Below are positions 30,295 to 38,432 of a stretch of DNA of 64,000 bases, one piece after another. This DNA comes from an uncultured delta proteobacterium (GTDB lineage: Bacteria; Myxococcota_A; Polyangia; Haliangiales; Haliangiaceae), in assembly GCA_900696455.1 (NCBI GenBank), contig CAADGB010000279.1, forward strand, positions 1 to 64,000. The letters are read 5' to 3'. Within the stretch, counting starts at the first letter, position 1. The number at the start of each line of letters is the position of its first letter. The notes below the pieces were generated by a model. The model made no database searches. It was not told the origin of the DNA and worked only from the letters and a program-made list of their open reading frames with translations. The position numbers were made by a program, and so were the translations under genes.

Positions 30295-32264
30295 GCGTCA
30301 CCTCCGCCGCCGAGGCCAGCGGGGGCGTGATCGCTCTGCGACCAGCGCCGGCGCTCGAAGCTCCACCGCCAGCCCAGGAGCAGGAGCCCGGGCACGACGA
30401 CCACGACCAGCGCGTAGAGCGCGTGGCGCCAGCGGAAGACGTCCTGGCGGACCCGGACGCGGACGTCGCCGCGCAGGCCCTGGACCGGCGGGTGGACCTC
30501 GAGGCGCAGCACGTAGCGTCCGGCCGTCACCGCCGGCAGGACGTGGGTGGTCGAGGTCGAGCCCTCGCTCCACGACTCGCCGCCGGAGTAGCCCGAGTAG
30601 TACGAGACCTCCCTGGCGAAGGTCTCGATCTCGCCGCTGGCCTCGTTGACGAGGTCGGCGATGACGTAGGCCCAGGAGTTGTCGACCGGGACCTCGATCC
30701 GGACCTCGACGTTCTGCCTCGCCGCCAGCGCGAACGGCTCGCTGAAGGCCACCAGCGGCAGGGGCGCGCTCCCGCTCTGCAGCTCGGGGGGGATGGCCTC
30801 GGCCGGCGGGGGCTCGAGGCGGAGCGACTCGCTGTGGACGACGTGGCGGTCGGCCATCTGGAGGCGGCCGCAGGTGATGCCGAGGAAGGCGAGGGCGAGG
30901 ATCGCGAAGGCGTGGGCGGCGTGGCGGTGCCGGAACGGCTGGTTGGCGGCGACGCCGCTCGCCGGCGGCAGGGGCGCGGTCAGCGCGAACGCCCGCTGGA
31001 CCGCGTCGCGGGTCAGGTACACGCCGAGCGACCAGTTGAGCTCGTCGCTCGAGGTCTCGCGCGACAGCATCGCCGGCGGCGCGACGAAGTCGGCGGTGTC
31101 GACCCGCTCGCCGACCTCGACCCGCCAGGACACCTCGCCCCACACCGCGATGACCTCGGCGGTGGCGAGATCGAAGAGGCGGAAGGCGCGCCCGTCGTAG
31201 CTCGGCTGGTGGCCGTAGCCGGGATCGACGGCGCCGGGCGGGAGCGTGGTGACGAAGCTCCAGTGGCCGCTGGCCTCGACCAGCCAGCGGAAGCCGACCG
31301 ACGGCTCGTAGAGCAGGTGCTCGTCCCACACCACCAGCTCGCCGCCGGGGTAGTGGGCCTGGCGCTCGATGCGGCCGATGAGGGTGTAGGTGACGCCGTC
31401 GAAGGTGCCGCGCGCGCCCAGGGGCAGGGTGCCGCGCTGGCCCGGGGTCTGGGCGAGCTTGCCCAGGATCGCGAGCGGGCCCTCGCAGTCGAGGATCGCG
31501 GCGCAATAGTCGCAGACCACGCGCAGCGACCGATCGGGGGCGCGCAGCTCGATGGCGCCGCCGCAGCTCGGACAGGCCAGGCGCCGGGCGCCGGCGGCGG
31601 CGCCGGCGGGCGCCGCGGTCTCGCCGCCGCGGACCCCGAGCTCGGCCAGGGACACCTGGCGGCCGAGGTAGATCGAGGCGCCGCCGTCGGCGTCGCCCGG
31701 ATCGTCGGGATCGCCGTAGTCGATCGTGGCGAAGCGGCCGGTGCCGTCGGCGAGATCGACCAGGGCGCTGCGGGTGCCGGGGCGGACGCGGAACGGGATC
31801 TCGCCGGCGGCGGCGATCAGCTCGGCGACGTTGCGCTCGCCGACCGTGAACAGCCGCGGCCCGTCGTCCTCGAGCTGGAGGGTCGCGCCCGGGAAGACCT
31901 CGTCCCACGGCGGCGGCTCGCCGGCGCCCAGGGTCTCGAACGTCAGGTAGAAGCGGCCCTGGGCCTCGGCCAGCCACCCCCAGCGCCCGTCGTCCAGCTT
32001 GGCGTACCACTCGTCCCACACCCCGCCCGCCGGGTGGCGGTACTGAGCGCGGCCGACCAGGAGGAAGCCCTGGCCGCGGTAGCGGCCGTCGGCGAACAGC
32101 GCCAGCGGCGACGCGGTGGGGACCAGATCGGCGATCTGCCCCAGCGACTCGGCGCCGCGATCGCCGCGGACCACCGCGGCGCGGCAGCTCTCGCACACCC
32201 GGACGAAGCTGTCGTCGTAGCGGAACTCGACGCTGGCGCCGCAGGTCGGGCAGGCGACGATCAC
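30291..32264 (-). CDS. Double zinc-ribbon/DUF4178 membrane protein
   Basis: GTG start; 657 residues. A zinc ribbon (CPTC at 5-8, CESC at 24-27) is followed by a DUF4178-type beta domain (FLLVGRAQYRH ... VWDEWYAKL ... GWLAEAQGRFYLTFE). A second zinc ribbon (CPSC at 231-234, CDYC at 251-254) and a second DUF4178 unit (YTLIGRIERQAHYPGG ... VWDEHLLYE ... WLVEASGHWSFV) come next. A transmembrane helix (about 460-480), a beta-rich external domain of about 140 residues and a last helix (about 625-645) complete it. The cytoplasmic part may sense or bind a ligand for the membrane complex. It overlaps both neighbours by four bases. Confidence 0.85.
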   Translation of the reverse strand: MIVACPTCGASVEFRYDDSFVRVCESCRAAVVRGDRGAESLGQIADLVPTASPLALFADGRYRGQGFLLVGRAQYRHPAGGVWDEWYAKLDDGRWGWLAEAQGRFYLTFETLGAGEPPPWDEVFPGATLQLEDDGPRLFTVGERNVAELIAAAGEIPFRVRPGTRSALVDLADGTGRFATIDYGDPDDPGDADGGASIYLGRQVSLAELGVRGGETAAPAGAAAGARRLACPSCGGAIELRAPDRSLRVVCDYCAAILDCEGPLAILGKLAQTPGQRGTLPLGARGTFDGVTYTLIGRIERQAHYPGGELVVWDEHLLYEPSVGFRWLVEASGHWSFVTTLPPGAVDPGYGHQPSYDGRAFRLFDLATAEVIAVWGEVSWRVEVGERVDTADFVAPPAMLSRETSSDELNWSLGVYLTRDAVQRAFALTAPLPPASGVAANQPFRHRHAAHAFAILALAFLGITCGRLQMADRHVVHSESLRLEPPPAEAIPPELQSGSAPLPLVAFSEPFALAARQNVEVRIEVPVDNSWAYVIADLVNEASGEIETFAREVSYYSGYSGGESWSEGSTSTTHVLPAVTAGRYVLRLEVHPPVQGLRGDVRVRVRQDVFRWRHALYALVVVVVPGLLLLGWRWSFERRRWSQSDHAPAGLGGGGDA

Positions 32265-32611
32265 GCGCCGGCCCCTCGCCGCACCGTGGTGACCGTGACC
32301 CGATCCGCGGCCAGGGCCTCGCCCAGGAGCGCCGGCCAGTCGACCGCCACCCGCTCGCGACAGCAGTAGAGGTTGAAGGTCGCGACCCCGCTCTCGGGGT
32401 AGGTGTGGCAGGCGAGGTGCGACTCGGCGAGGAGGTAGAGCGCGGTCACGCCGCCGGGCCCGCCGAAGCGGTGGACCTGGGGCTGGCCGATCACGGTCAG
32501 GCCGAGCGCGGCGACCACGCCGTCGCACAGCCGGGTGAGGGCGGTGGCGTCACGCAGGCGCGCCGGGTCGCAGCCAAGGGCGTCGACGATCCACTCGGTA
32601 CCGCCGGTCAC
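32261..32611 (-). CDS. speD: S-adenosylmethionine decarboxylase, bacterial type
   Basis: A 116-residue prokaryotic AdoMet decarboxylase proenzyme. LAESHLACHTYPESG carries the autocleavage Glu63-Ser64, where Ser64 becomes the pyruvoyl group, and the catalytic His69. TFNLYCC supplies the acid Cys at 83/84. The length is normal for the class 1B family. The product makes decarboxylated AdoMet, the aminopropyl donor for the spermidine-synthase-like protein of the same operon. GTG 32611 is chosen by homology; the ribosome site is weak. It is the first gene of the seven-gene cassette, so the promoter should lie in 32612-32667 or inside the upstream gene. Confidence 0.88.
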   Translation of the reverse strand: MTGGTEWIVDALGCDPARLRDATALTRLCDGVVAALGLTVIGQPQVHRFGGPGGVTALYLLAESHLACHTYPESGVATFNLYCCRERVAVDWPALLGEALAADRVTVTTVRRGAGA

Positions 32612-32667
32612 GGGCGCCCAAGGTAGCACAGCGCACCGGCGGCGGGCCCGGCGCCGCCGCCCGACGA

Positions 32668-34053
32668 TCACGGCATCGCGAGCTCGAGGCCGACGGCGAC
32701 CACGTCCCGGCTGTGGCCGTGGCGGCCGAGGTTGGCGGCGGGCGCGCCGGCGGCGAACGGGTTGTCCGCGGGCAGGCCGGGCGCGCCGACCACGGTCTCG
32801 CGGGCGAGCTGCCGCGACCAGCCGACGGTGACGGTGGCGGCGCCGGCGGTGAGCTCGGCGCCCGCGGCCAGGATGTGGCCGCCGCGATCGACGCCGCCGA
32901 GGGTCGTGGCGCGGGTGGCCTGGGCGGCGCCGCGCCAGCCGTAGCCCGCCGACAGCCACAGGAAGCCGGGGAGGATCTCGAGGTCGCCGCTCACCCGCAG
33001 CGCGCCGTGGGATCGGCGGCCGATGCGCGAGGGCAGGCGATCGAGGGGGGCGCTGGCGCCGGTGTCGTCGACGACGCGGGCGCCGTCGATGTGCCAGGCC
33101 GGGACGTCGGCGGCGAGATAGGTCCAGGCCGCGGCGCCGGCCTCGATCGCGTGGCGCTCGCCGACCCAGCGCACGCCGGCCTGCAGGGCGAGGGGCGAGG
33201 CGACGCGAGCGCGGGCGGTCGCGTCGGCGGCGACCACCGTGGGGGCGGTGGTCGCGCTGCCCGCGGGCGGTGGCGTGCGGCCCCAGGCCACGGTGGCGTC
33301 ACCGTCGAGGTGGACGTCGCCGGCCCAGCTCGCGCCCACCGCCAGCTCGAGGGGGACCTCGGGCGGCGCGACCAGCGCGCCCAGCGCGGCGCCGGGGATC
33401 AGGCGATCGGCGCCGGTCACCGTCACGTCGACGTCGCGCACCGGGTTGCCGGACGGCAGGTCGCGGCCGCCGAAGCCGGCCCACACCCGGCGCCGCTCGA
33501 CGGCGTCGACCCGGGCGACGGTGGCGGTGGCGCCGAGCGCCAGCCACTCGGTGGCGCGCAGGGCGAGGCCGGCGGCGGCGGTGCGGCGGGTCCAGCGCGC
33601 CTCGAGCGCGGCGTGGCGGTGGGGGAAGTCGGCGCTGACGGTGTCGGCGGGCAGCCCGGGCTCGGGCGCCGGCAGGCGGCGATCGAGGGAGGCGGTGGTG
33701 GCGATCGCCACGCCGACCACCACGGGCCCGAGGTGGCCGACGGCGCCGGCGAGCGGCACCAGCTCGCTCGGCCCGCGGTCGGAGATCCGCGGATGCGCGG
33801 CGGTGGACAGCCAGACGTCGTCGTCGATGAACAGCCCGCCGAGCTGGGCCCGGCGCTCGCCGCGGCGGGCGATCGCGGCCGGGCACGCGAACAGGGCGGC
33901 CGGGCCGTCGTCGGACACCAGCGCGGCGCCGGCGCGGCCGACGGCGCGGGGCGAGACCAGGCCGAGCTCGCCCTCGGCCCTGGCGTCGCCGGGCACGATC
34001 GCGGCCGCGAGCGCGACGACGGTCGCGAGCGCGGCGGCGGGGCGACGGGGCAC
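32668..34053 (-). CDS. OmpP1/FadL-like outer-membrane protein
   Basis: GTG 34053 gives 461 residues with a signal peptide ([19 protein letters not shown]). The mature start [26 protein letters not shown] matches the FadL/OmpP1 signature (AxGGAgxAlvdDxxALFxNPA), with Cys in place of Asn. Long beta strands with alternating residues follow to the C-terminus. The family forms 14-strand barrels importing hydrophobic molecules. The last residue is Met-Pro rather than Phe, so barrel insertion may differ. The gap to the AdoMet decarboxylase gene is 56 bases, so it may be transcribed with the cassette. Confidence 0.75.
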   Translation of the reverse strand: MPRRPAAALATVVALAAAIVPGDARAEGELGLVSPRAVGRAGAALVSDDGPAALFACPAAIARRGERRAQLGGLFIDDDVWLSTAAHPRISDRGPSELVPLAGAVGHLGPVVVGVAIATTASLDRRLPAPEPGLPADTVSADFPHRHAALEARWTRRTAAAGLALRATEWLALGATATVARVDAVERRRVWAGFGGRDLPSGNPVRDVDVTVTGADRLIPGAALGALVAPPEVPLELAVGASWAGDVHLDGDATVAWGRTPPPAGSATTAPTVVAADATARARVASPLALQAGVRWVGERHAIEAGAAAWTYLAADVPAWHIDGARVVDDTGASAPLDRLPSRIGRRSHGALRVSGDLEILPGFLWLSAGYGWRGAAQATRATTLGGVDRGGHILAAGAELTAGAATVTVGWSRQLARETVVGAPGLPADNPFAAGAPAANLGRHGHSRDVVAVGLELAMP

Positions 34054-34720
34054 GCGGCGACGATAGCAGAAGCCGGATCGGCGACGCCGTCCTCGGCCTC
34101 GGAGCGGGAGGGTCCGCTCACCCTGAGCCCTCCACCGACCGCGGTCGGAGCTCGCGGGAAACCGAACGGCACGCAGCCGCGGCTTGTCGGCCTTCGACAC
34201 GCCCTCGCTGTCGCTCGGGCGGCTCAGGCCGACCGGAAGGATGGGCCCCGCGCGAGCGAGGTCGGGTGCTTGCCGGCGCCGTTCGTCAGGAGCGGAGCCC
34301 CGAAGGGGCGAAGTCGAAGGGGCTCGGGGCTCGGGGCTCGGATTCGGATTCGGGCTCGGATTCGGGCTCGGATTCGGCCTCGGATTCGGATTCGGATTCG
34401 GGCTCGGATTCGGGCTCGGATTCGGCCTCGGATTCGGATTCGGATTCGGGCTCGGATTCGGGCTCGGATTCGGGCTCGGATTCGGGCTCGGATTCGGATT
34501 CGGATTCGGGCTCGGATTCGGGCTCGGATTCGGATTCGGATTCGGGCTCGGATTCGGATTCGGATTCGGGTTCGGATTCGGATTCGGATTCGGATTCGGA
34601 TTCGGATTCGGGCTCGGCCTCGGATTCGGGTTCGGATTCGGATTCGGGCTCGGCCTCGGCCTCGGCCTCGGACCCCGAGCGAGACCCCGGAGGGCCTGCG
34701 TCGAAGGCGACCCCCGCGGA
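34054..34720. other. 667-base gene-free stretch with repeats
   Basis: The left part (34054-34289) holds no convincing gene. It contains several GC-rich inverted segments, for example CCGACCGCGGTCGG near 34135-34148. The middle is the long hexamer array. Degenerate direct repeats (34290-34322 and 34677-34709) bracket it, sharing GAGCG, CCCCG, AGG and GTCGAAGG blocks. Open frames across the array encode only low-complexity Ser-Asp, Gly-Phe or Arg-Ile repeats and are not treated as genes. Confidence 0.7.
34322..34672. repeat. Longest intergenic hexamer array (about 58 units)
   Basis: Tandem TCGGAT, TCGGGC and TCGGCC units over 350 bases, dominated by TCGGAT/TCGGGC alternation with larger-order repeats (for example TCGGATTCGGATTCGGGC recurring). 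It is flanked by imperfect direct repeats ending in GTCGAAGG. It lies between the stop of the 34721 gene and the 5' end of the 32668-34053 gene. Confidence 0.9.
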
Positions 34721-35209
34721 TCAGGGCAGCGGGGGCGGCGCGCACGCGCCGGCGCAGCAGCGCTCGCTGGCGCGCGCGCACGCGGCCTTGGCGGCGGCGC
34801 AGCGCTCCTCGGCCCAGGCGTCGCCGGGCAGCTCGGCGGCCAGGTCGCAGATCTGGGCGGCGGCGTCGCAGATCGACGCCGACAGCCGGCACAGATCGGT
34901 GCAGCGATCGCTGGGGACGTGGGGGCAGGTGCGGCGGACCTCGGCCATGGGCGTCGCCGCCGCGGCCGCGGCCGCCGCGGCGTCGGGGCGCTCGACGGCG
35001 GCGGCGTCGAGATCGCGCGCGATCGCGTCGTCGAGCTCGGCGATGCGGGCGCGCAGGTCGGCGGGGCGGCCGGTCAGCGCCGGGTCGGACCCGGCGTCGG
35101 CCGCGCCCGGCGCCGAGGTCAGCTTCGACGGGCCGCGCGCCGCGCACGCGAGGAGCGCGGCGGCGAGCACCGCGGTCGCGAGCGCCGCCGTGATGGACGA
35201 CGCGCTCAC
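34721..35209 (-). CDS. Cys-rich helical lipoprotein, paralogue 2
   Basis: GTG 35209 overlaps the preceding stop (GTGA). The 162-residue product has a signal with LLAC lipobox ([15 protein letters not shown]). An Asp/Ala-rich middle is followed by a C-terminal Cys module with spacing C-X7-C-X3-C-X6-C-X6-C-X15-C-X6-C-X6-CC-X3-C. Cys every seventh residue in helical sequence suggests two disulfide-stapled helices. The same module is in the preceding gene. It is the last gene of the ECF sigma operon. Known function: none that I recognise. Confidence 0.78.
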   Translation of the reverse strand: MSASSITAALATAVLAAALLACAARGPSKLTSAPGAADAGSDPALTGRPADLRARIAELDDAIARDLDAAAVERPDAAAAAAAAATPMAEVRRTCPHVPSDRCTDLCRLSASICDAAAQICDLAAELPGDAWAEERCAAAKAACARASERCCAGACAPPPLP

Positions 35210-35724
35210 GTCGCGGCCTCCGCCGCGGCCTGCTCCTCGGCCTCGGCGGCCTCGTGGTCGCACCGGCAGCAGCGCTCGCGCGCCTCGCGGCACGACGCCT
35301 TGGCGCTGTCGCACTTCTCGCGGGCCCAGGCGTCGGCCAGCTCGTCGGCGATGCTGCAGATGCTCTCGGCGTTGTCGCAGATGGCGTCGCCCAGGCTGCA
35401 CACGTCCCCGCACGCGCCGCGCGGCGCCGACGGCGGCACGCAGGTGCGGGCCGCGCTCGACACCGACATCCGGCTCATGGCCATGACCTGGGCGGCGTCG
35501 GGCTCGACGTGCATGCCCGCCTCCCGCCGCCACTCGCGGATCTGCGCCCACAGCACGGTGATCTCGTTGCGCCGGCCCTGCTGGTCGTGCCAGGCCCGCG
35601 GCGCCGCGGCGCCGCCGCAGGCGAGGAGCCAGCCCGAGGCCGCGCCCACGGCGAGCGCGGCCACCACGACCGCCGCGCCGCGCGCCCGGCCGTGCCCCTC
35701 ACCGCGGTCGCGCGGCCGGGGCAT
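35206..35724 (-). CDS. Cys-rich helical lipoprotein, paralogue 1
   Basis: A 172-residue product from ATG 35724, sharing its first base with the previous TGA. The signal segment ends GWLLACGG. The mature protein ends in a module with spacing C-X9-C-X3-C-X6-C-X6-C-X14-C-X6-C-X6-CC-X-C. It is nearly the same as in the next gene and shares the motifs ICDxAxxIC, DAWAxxxC and ERCC. The tail is Glu/Ala-rich. The pair arose by tandem duplication. It is probably a periplasmic or surface protein with several disulfides. Confidence 0.8.
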   Translation of the reverse strand: MPRPRDRGEGHGRARGAAVVVAALAVGAASGWLLACGGAAAPRAWHDQQGRRNEITVLWAQIREWRREAGMHVEPDAAQVMAMSRMSVSSAARTCVPPSAPRGACGDVCSLGDAICDNAESICSIADELADAWAREKCDSAKASCREARERCCRCDHEAAEAEEQAAAEAAT

Positions 35725-36353
35725 CAGCGCTCCTCCAGCAGGCGCCGCTGCAGCGCCTCGTTGATGGCGATCGAGCGATCGAAGGCGAGGATGGCCTGCC
35801 GCCGCACCTCGCGCGCCCGCTCGCCGTCGACGGGCTGGCCGGTGGCGGCCAGGACCTCGGCCTGGGCCTGCAGCACCTCGCCCTTGACCGTGTAGAGGTT
35901 GGCCAGGAAGAACGACTCGCGGCCGGCGCCGGTGAGGCCCTCGTCGACCACGGTCATGGCGGCGTCGAGCTGGCCCTGGGCCACCAGCAGCTTGGCGAGC
36001 ATGGCGCGGGCGTCGAGGCGGACGTCCTCGGCCTCGGCGGCGCCGGCGGGGAACTCGATGGCGAGGATCTGGCGCACGGCGGTGGTGGCGAGGGCGAGCT
36101 GCCCGTCGCTCATGTAGACCCGGGCCTTGTGATGGAAATTCTTCGCTTGCGACAGGGCGATCATCAGGCCCTCGTCGATCACGTCCTCGGGCTCGGTGAT
36201 GCGGGTCACGGAGCCGCCGCGGCGGTCGCCGTCGCTCGAGCAGGCGAGGCCGGCGGCGCCGGCGGCCATGATCACCGCGGCGAGCGCCGCCAGGGCGGCC
36301 GTGCGCAAGATCGCGCGGCGCCGGCGACGACGGGGCGAGGGGGTGGGGGTCAT
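35724..36353 (-). CDS. Lipoprotein with TPR-like helices
   Basis: The start ATG overlaps the anti-sigma gene by four bases. The 209-residue product has an Arg-rich n-region (PRRRRRRAIL) and a lipoprotein signal ending GLAC. The mature part is helical with repeat character (ALSQAKNFHHKARVYMSDGQ; DARAMLAKLLVAQGQLDAAM; RQAILAFDRSIAINEAL), resembling TPR. The context in a sigma/anti-sigma operon suggests a role in envelope sensing or assembly. Function unknown. Confidence 0.74.
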   Translation of the reverse strand: MTPTPSPRRRRRRAILRTAALAALAAVIMAAGAAGLACSSDGDRRGGSVTRITEPEDVIDEGLMIALSQAKNFHHKARVYMSDGQLALATTAVRQILAIEFPAGAAEAEDVRLDARAMLAKLLVAQGQLDAAMTVVDEGLTGAGRESFFLANLYTVKGEVLQAQAEVLAATGQPVDGERAREVRRQAILAFDRSIAINEALQRRLLEER

Positions 36354-37003
36354 GGCCGGCCTCCGGGACCAGGCGAGCGCGCGGCGCCGGCGAGCGTGCG
36401 CTCGCGGAACCCGGCCAGCCGGTCGGCGTAGATGGTGTCGATGCGGACCACGGTGGCGCCGGCCGCGGCCTCGAGCGAGGGCGCCGGCGCGATGACGCCG
36501 ATGAGCGGATCGGCCGGGCGCGAGCGCAGGTGCTCGGCCACCGGCGCGGTGGCCACCGGCGCGGCGGGCGCCGGCGGCGAGGCCGGACGCGCCAGCAGGA
36601 GCGCGACCGCGGCGGCGGCGACCGCGGTGGCGACGCCGGCGGTGATCCACGGCACCAGGCCGCGGGCGCGGCGCGCGCGGTCGAGGGGCACCACGCCCGG
36701 CACCGTCATCGCCGGGTCGCTGAGCGTCGGGCCGCCGCCCTTGCGCTCGATCGCGGTGGCCAGCGCCGCCTCGACGACGCTGCGGGTGCGGGCGGCGCCG
36801 AGCTCGACCGGGCGGGCGGCGGCGCGGATCACCGTCGCGACCTCGAGCAGCGCCCGCTCCTCGGCCGGCACCGCCGCCGGCGCGCGCCCGGCCAGGACCT
36901 TGTCGATCAGGTCACCGAAGGCGCGGGCCCGCGCCTTCTCGGCGGCGCCGGCGCGGTCGTCGGGCCCGGGCACGGGGGTGGGCGTGTCGTCGTCGCGGGT
37001 CAT
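36350..37003 (-). CDS. Putative transmembrane anti-sigma factor
   Basis: A 217-residue product between an ECF sigma gene and lipoproteins, overlapping both by four bases. A cytoplasmic N-terminal half (FGDLIDKVLAGRAPAAVPAEERALLEVATVIRAA) is followed by one transmembrane helix ([23 protein letters not shown], about 115-137) and an external tail. No zinc-binding HxxxCxxC is present, so it is not a ZAS-type anti-sigma factor. The role is inferred from topology and operon position. Confidence 0.68.
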   Translation of the reverse strand: MTRDDDTPTPVPGPDDRAGAAEKARARAFGDLIDKVLAGRAPAAVPAEERALLEVATVIRAAARPVELGAARTRSVVEAALATAIERKGGGPTLSDPAMTVPGVVPLDRARRARGLVPWITAGVATAVAAAAVALLLARPASPPAPAAPVATAPVAEHLRSRPADPLIGVIAPAPSLEAAAGATVVRIDTIYADRLAGFRERTLAGAARSPGPGGRP

Positions 37004-37614
37004 GGCGTCGGATCCTGTCCGGCGCGATCGCCGAACTTCTTGCGGAAGGCGCGCACGGCGCGGTGGAGGAGCACGTCGAAGGTGCCCACGGTGACCTCGA
37101 GCCGGCGCGCGCACTCGTCGCGCGACAGCTCGTCGACGAGGCGGAGCTGGATGGCGGTGCGGTAGCGCGCGGGCAGCTCGCCCAGCGCCTCCTCGATGCG
37201 CGCGCGGTGCAGGCGGCGCTCCTCCTCGGCCAGCATCATGGCGTCGGGGCTGGCCTCGGGATCGGTCTCCGACGGCAGCTCCTGGGCCATCGCGTCGGCG
37301 AGGCGGCGCGAGCGCTTGGAGGCGCGGTGGACGTCGTAGACCTTGTTGATCGCGATCTGCCGCAGCCACGGGTAGATCGACTTGCCCTGCCAGGTGAAGC
37401 GCCCGATCTTCTCGACCGCGGTCGCCAGGGTGTCGCGCAGCACGTCCTCGGCGGTCGCGGCGTCGCCCAGGCGCGGCAGGATCACCGTGCCGTACAGGGG
37501 CGGGGCGTAGCGTTCGAGGAGGGGGCGCATGGCGTCGAGGTTTCCGCGCTGGGCCTCCTCGACCAGGCGTTGCTCTTCATCGAGCTCGACGGCTGTGGCA
37601 GCTCCGGAGGCCAA
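37000..37614 (-). CDS. ECF-type RNA polymerase sigma factor
   Basis: A TTG start at 37614 is chosen because AGGA lies 9 bases upstream and the predicted N-terminus fits; the first ATG (37530) would delete part of region 2. The 204-residue product has sigma region 2 (LVEEAQRGNLDAMRPLLERY ... AEDVLRDTLATAVEKI ... IYPWLRQIAINKVYDVHR) and region 4 (LPARYRTAIQLRLVDELSRD ... VTVGTFDVLLHRAVRAFRKK). It heads an operon of five overlapping genes down to 34721, so it probably controls these lipoproteins. It lies 36 bases after truA on the same strand. Confidence 0.87.
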   Translation of the reverse strand: MASGAATAVELDEEQRLVEEAQRGNLDAMRPLLERYAPPLYGTVILPRLGDAATAEDVLRDTLATAVEKIGRFTWQGKSIYPWLRQIAINKVYDVHRASKRSRRLADAMAQELPSETDPEASPDAMMLAEEERRLHRARIEEALGELPARYRTAIQLRLVDELSRDECARRLEVTVGTFDVLLHRAVRAFRKKFGDRAGQDPTP

Positions 37615-37649
37615 GTGCCGATCCTGTAACGCGGTGCGACCCCGGCATC

Positions 37650-38423
37650 TTACACGCCGGCCGCCGGCGGGAGCCCGATCGCGGGCTCGTAGACCACCTC
37701 GACCAGGTAGAGGCCGTGGGCGGGGGCGGTCTGGCCGGCCCGGGTCCGGTCCCGACCTGCAAGGATCTCGGGGACCTGGGCCGCCCGGAGCCGCCCCTCG
37801 CCGACGTCGACCAGGGTGCCCACCAGGATGCGGACCATGTTGCGGAGGAACGCGTTGCCGCGGACCTCCACCGCCAGGACCCCGGGCTCGGGCCGGCGCA
37901 GGGCGACCTCGTCGATCCGACGGGTCGTGGTGCGGGCGGTGCAGCCAGCGGCGCGCAGCGCGGCGAAGTCGCGCTCGCCCACGAAGGCCGTCGCCGCCGC
38001 CGCCATGGCGTCGACGTCGAGGCGCTGCGGCCGGTGCCACGCGCGGTGGGCGAGGAGCGGCGAACGATCGGGTCGGGCCAGCACCAGGTAGCGGTAGTGC
38101 TTGCCGCGGGCGCTGAAGCGCGGGTGGAAGTCGTCGCCGACCTCGCGCGCGTCGGTGACGGCGATGGCGGGCGGCAGCAGGCTGTTGAGGCCGCGGCGGA
38201 CGCCGTGGGGTGGGATCGGCCGCGCGGTGCGGAAGCTCGCGACCTGGCCCAGGGCGTGGACGCCGGCGTCGGTGCGGGAGGCGCCGACGACCGCGACCGG
38301 GTGGTCGAGCAGGCGGGCCAGCGCGGCCTCGAGGTGTCCCTGGACCGTCGACGCGTTGTCCTGGCGCTGCCAGCCGCCGAGGCCGGTGCCGTCGTACTCG
38401 ACGGTGACGCGGAGGTGCCGCAC
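37650..38423 (-). CDS. truA: tRNA pseudouridine(38-40) synthase TruA
   Basis: A 257-residue protein starting at GTG 38423, of normal TruA length. The catalytic Asp lies in GASRTDAGVHALGQVASF. Other family motifs are present: VEYDGTGLGGWQRQ at the N-terminus, FSARGKHYRY in the middle, and GNAFLRNMVRILVGTLVDVG near the C-terminus. It modifies uridines 38-40 of the tRNA anticodon arm in the cytoplasm. The gene sits 9 bases downstream of the 38433 gene's stop. Confidence 0.95.
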   Translation of the reverse strand: MRHLRVTVEYDGTGLGGWQRQDNASTVQGHLEAALARLLDHPVAVVGASRTDAGVHALGQVASFRTARPIPPHGVRRGLNSLLPPAIAVTDAREVGDDFHPRFSARGKHYRYLVLARPDRSPLLAHRAWHRPQRLDVDAMAAAATAFVGERDFAALRAAGCTARTTTRRIDEVALRRPEPGVLAVEVRGNAFLRNMVRILVGTLVDVGEGRLRAAQVPEILAGRDRTRAGQTAPAHGLYLVEVVYEPAIGLPPAAGV

Positions 38424-38432
38424 CGCCCGCGC

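Noticed and set aside
34130-34150. CCGACCGCGGTCGG as a terminator
   Set aside because: There is no T run after it on either strand, and the position is upstream of a gene, not after one.
20919-34672. Hexamer arrays as CRISPR arrays
   Set aside because: The units are 6 bases with no spacers, and no cas gene is present.
34266-35486. A 406-residue plus-strand frame rich in Ser-Asp, resembling an SD-repeat adhesin
   Set aside because: It has no signal peptide or LPXTG-type anchor. It runs antisense through the two Cys-rich lipoprotein genes, and the array is open in every frame, so openness is not evidence of coding.
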